Shown one piece after another: positions 5,658 through 6,677 of a stretch of DNA of 6,677 nucleotides (its first letter is position 1; every line of letters starts with the position of its first letter). This stretch comes from Methyloceanibacter sp. (GTDB lineage: Bacteria; Pseudomonadota; Alphaproteobacteria; Rhizobiales; Methyloligellaceae), in NCBI GenBank assembly GCA_022865725.1, contig JALHTP010000502.1, forward strand, positions 1 to 6,677. The letters are read 5' to 3'. Below the pieces are notes generated by a model. The model searched no databases, had not been told where the DNA came from, and saw only the letters and a list, made by a program, of their open reading frames with translations. A program made the position numbers and the translations under genes.

Positions 5658-6677
5658 ATGTTTGCGCGAGTCACGACGGTCGCTTTCGAGGGGATCGAGG
5701 CGCGCGCCGTCGACGTGCAAATCCAGATCGGGCCGGGGCTCCCCGCCTTCACCATTGTCGGTCTCCCGGATAAGGCCGTGGCCGAGAGCCGCGAGCGGGT
5801 GCGCGACGCGCTCAACGCCATCGGCCTCGCGCTCCCGCCAAAGCGCATCACCGTCAATCTCGCCCCTGCCGACCTGCCCAAGGAAGGCAGCCATTACGAC
5901 CTCCCCATCGCGCTCGGGCTGATGGCGGCGACGGGCGCCATCGCTCGCGACGCGATCGAAGGTTTTTGCGTGCTCGGCGAATTGTCGCTCGACGGCTCGA
6001 TCGCCACGGTGGCCGGGGTGCTTCCCGCGGCCATCGGCGCCAACGCTCTCGGCAAGGGGCTCATCTGCCCGTCCTCTTGCGGCGCGGAAGCCGCTTGGGC
6101 GGCGGCCGACATGACCATCCTCGCGCCGCAAGACCTGCTTCAGCTCATCAACCACTTCAAGGGTTTGCAAACCTTGCGGCGGCCGGTGCCGACGCCGGAC
6201 GCGGGCGACGAGGCAATGCCCGACCTGAGGGACATCAAGGGCCAGGAGACCGCCAAGCGCGTGCTCGAAGTCGCGGCAGCCGGCGGCCACAATCTCCTGA
6301 TGATCGGACCGCCCGGCGCCGGCAAGTCGATGCTGGCGCGGCGGCTGCCGTCGATCCTGCCGCCGCTCGAGCCGGCCGAGATGCTCGAGGTGAGCATGAT
6401 CAGAAGCCTCGCCGCCGATCTTGCCGGCGGGCGCATCGGCAGGACGCGGCCGTTCCGCACGCCGCATGGCGGCGCTGGTCGGCGGCGGCACCCGGCCCCG
6501 TCCGGGCGAAGCGGCGCTCGCCCATCTCGGCGTGCTGTTCCTCGACGAGCTGCCTGAGTTCCACCCGCAAGTGCTCGACGCGCTGCGCCAGCCGCTGGAG
6601 ACGGGAGAGACGGTGATCGCGCGGGCGAACCACCGGATCACCTACCCCTCGCGCATCCAGCTCATCGCCGCGATGAA
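5658..6677 (+). pseudogene. comM: ComM/YifB Mg-chelatase-like AAA+ ATPase, frame-disrupted and 3'-truncated by window
   Basis: ComM is a hexameric AAA+ helicase-like protein that aids branch migration in natural transformation. The first frame starts at ATG 5658, with GGGGG 7 nt upstream. It encodes an intact N-terminal Lon-like domain (ARVTTVAFEGIEA, then TIVGLPDKAVAESRERV at 32-48, VNLAPADLPKEGSHYDLPIA at 66-85, GLICP at 134-138), then IKGQETAKR (193-201) and Walker A GPPGAGKS (217-224). After RPFRTPH (264-270) this frame becomes Arg/Pro-rich and stops at TGA 6555-6557 (299 residues). Normal ComM sequence resumes in another frame from ATG 6466: MAALVGGG, RPGEAALAHLGV, Walker B VLFLDE (6532-6549), LRQPLETGE, then IARANHRITYPSRIQLIAAM, open to the window end. 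The family has about HHSAS between TPH and MAAL, so roughly 14 nt are missing near 6465. Either a real inactivating deletion or an assembly or sequencing error; the clean sequence on both sides suggests a recent event. Confidence 0.85.

Noticed and set aside
5652..6641. Minus-strand open frame of 329 codons opposite comM
   Set aside because: Antisense shadow of the conserved ComM sequence; low-complexity Arg/Ala/Gly content and no plausible start context.
1..6677. Mobile element, CRISPR, tRNA or defence system
   Set aside because: No transposase or integrase motif, no spaced direct repeats, no cloverleaf, and composition is uniform across the window.

Overview
The base composition is high in GC and codon use favours G/C at third positions throughout. 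Protein similarity and gene order point to an alphaproteobacterium, most likely of the Hyphomicrobiales (Rhizobiales); genus is not resolvable from this window. It reads as ordinary chromosomal housekeeping DNA. I see no phage, insertion sequence, CRISPR array, tRNA, rRNA or defence locus, and no convincing new multi-gene system.

Layout. (1) Positions 1-741, plus strand: the C-terminal two thirds of hemW, a radical-SAM protein of the HemN family, with its start outside the window. (2) Positions 738-1931, minus strand: a lipoprotein with a periplasmic-binding-protein fold of the LpoA-like 'penicillin-binding protein activator' group, tail-to-tail with hemW and sharing 4 nt at the stops. (3) A divergent intergenic region of about 255 bp. 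(4) Positions 2187-4989, plus strand: a tightly packed operon of rsmI (16S rRNA ribose methyltransferase), yraN (UPF0102, nuclease-like fold), gshB (glutathione synthetase) and a SnoaL/NTF2-like protein translationally coupled to gshB by a GTGA overlap. (5) Positions 4995-5483, minus strand: a small four-helix membrane protein made of two copies of the 2TM domain. (6) A short divergent spacer with a plausible sigma-70-type promoter and a degenerate palindrome. (7) From 5658 to the window end, plus strand: comM/yifB (Mg-chelatase-like AAA+ ATPase), whose reading frame is broken by an apparent 14-nt deletion between Walker A and Walker B.

How the parts fit. The lpoA-like, rsmI and yraN neighbourhood is an old association also seen around yraL-lpoA-yraN in Escherichia coli; gshB next to yraN is typical of alphaproteobacteria. 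The proteins act in different processes (envelope growth, ribosome decoding, glutathione synthesis, DNA uptake and recombination), so the cluster is conserved by position rather than by an obvious single pathway. The items most worth a second look are the comM frame disruption, the exact 66-residue internal duplication in the 2TM protein, and the SnoaL-like gene riding on gshB.
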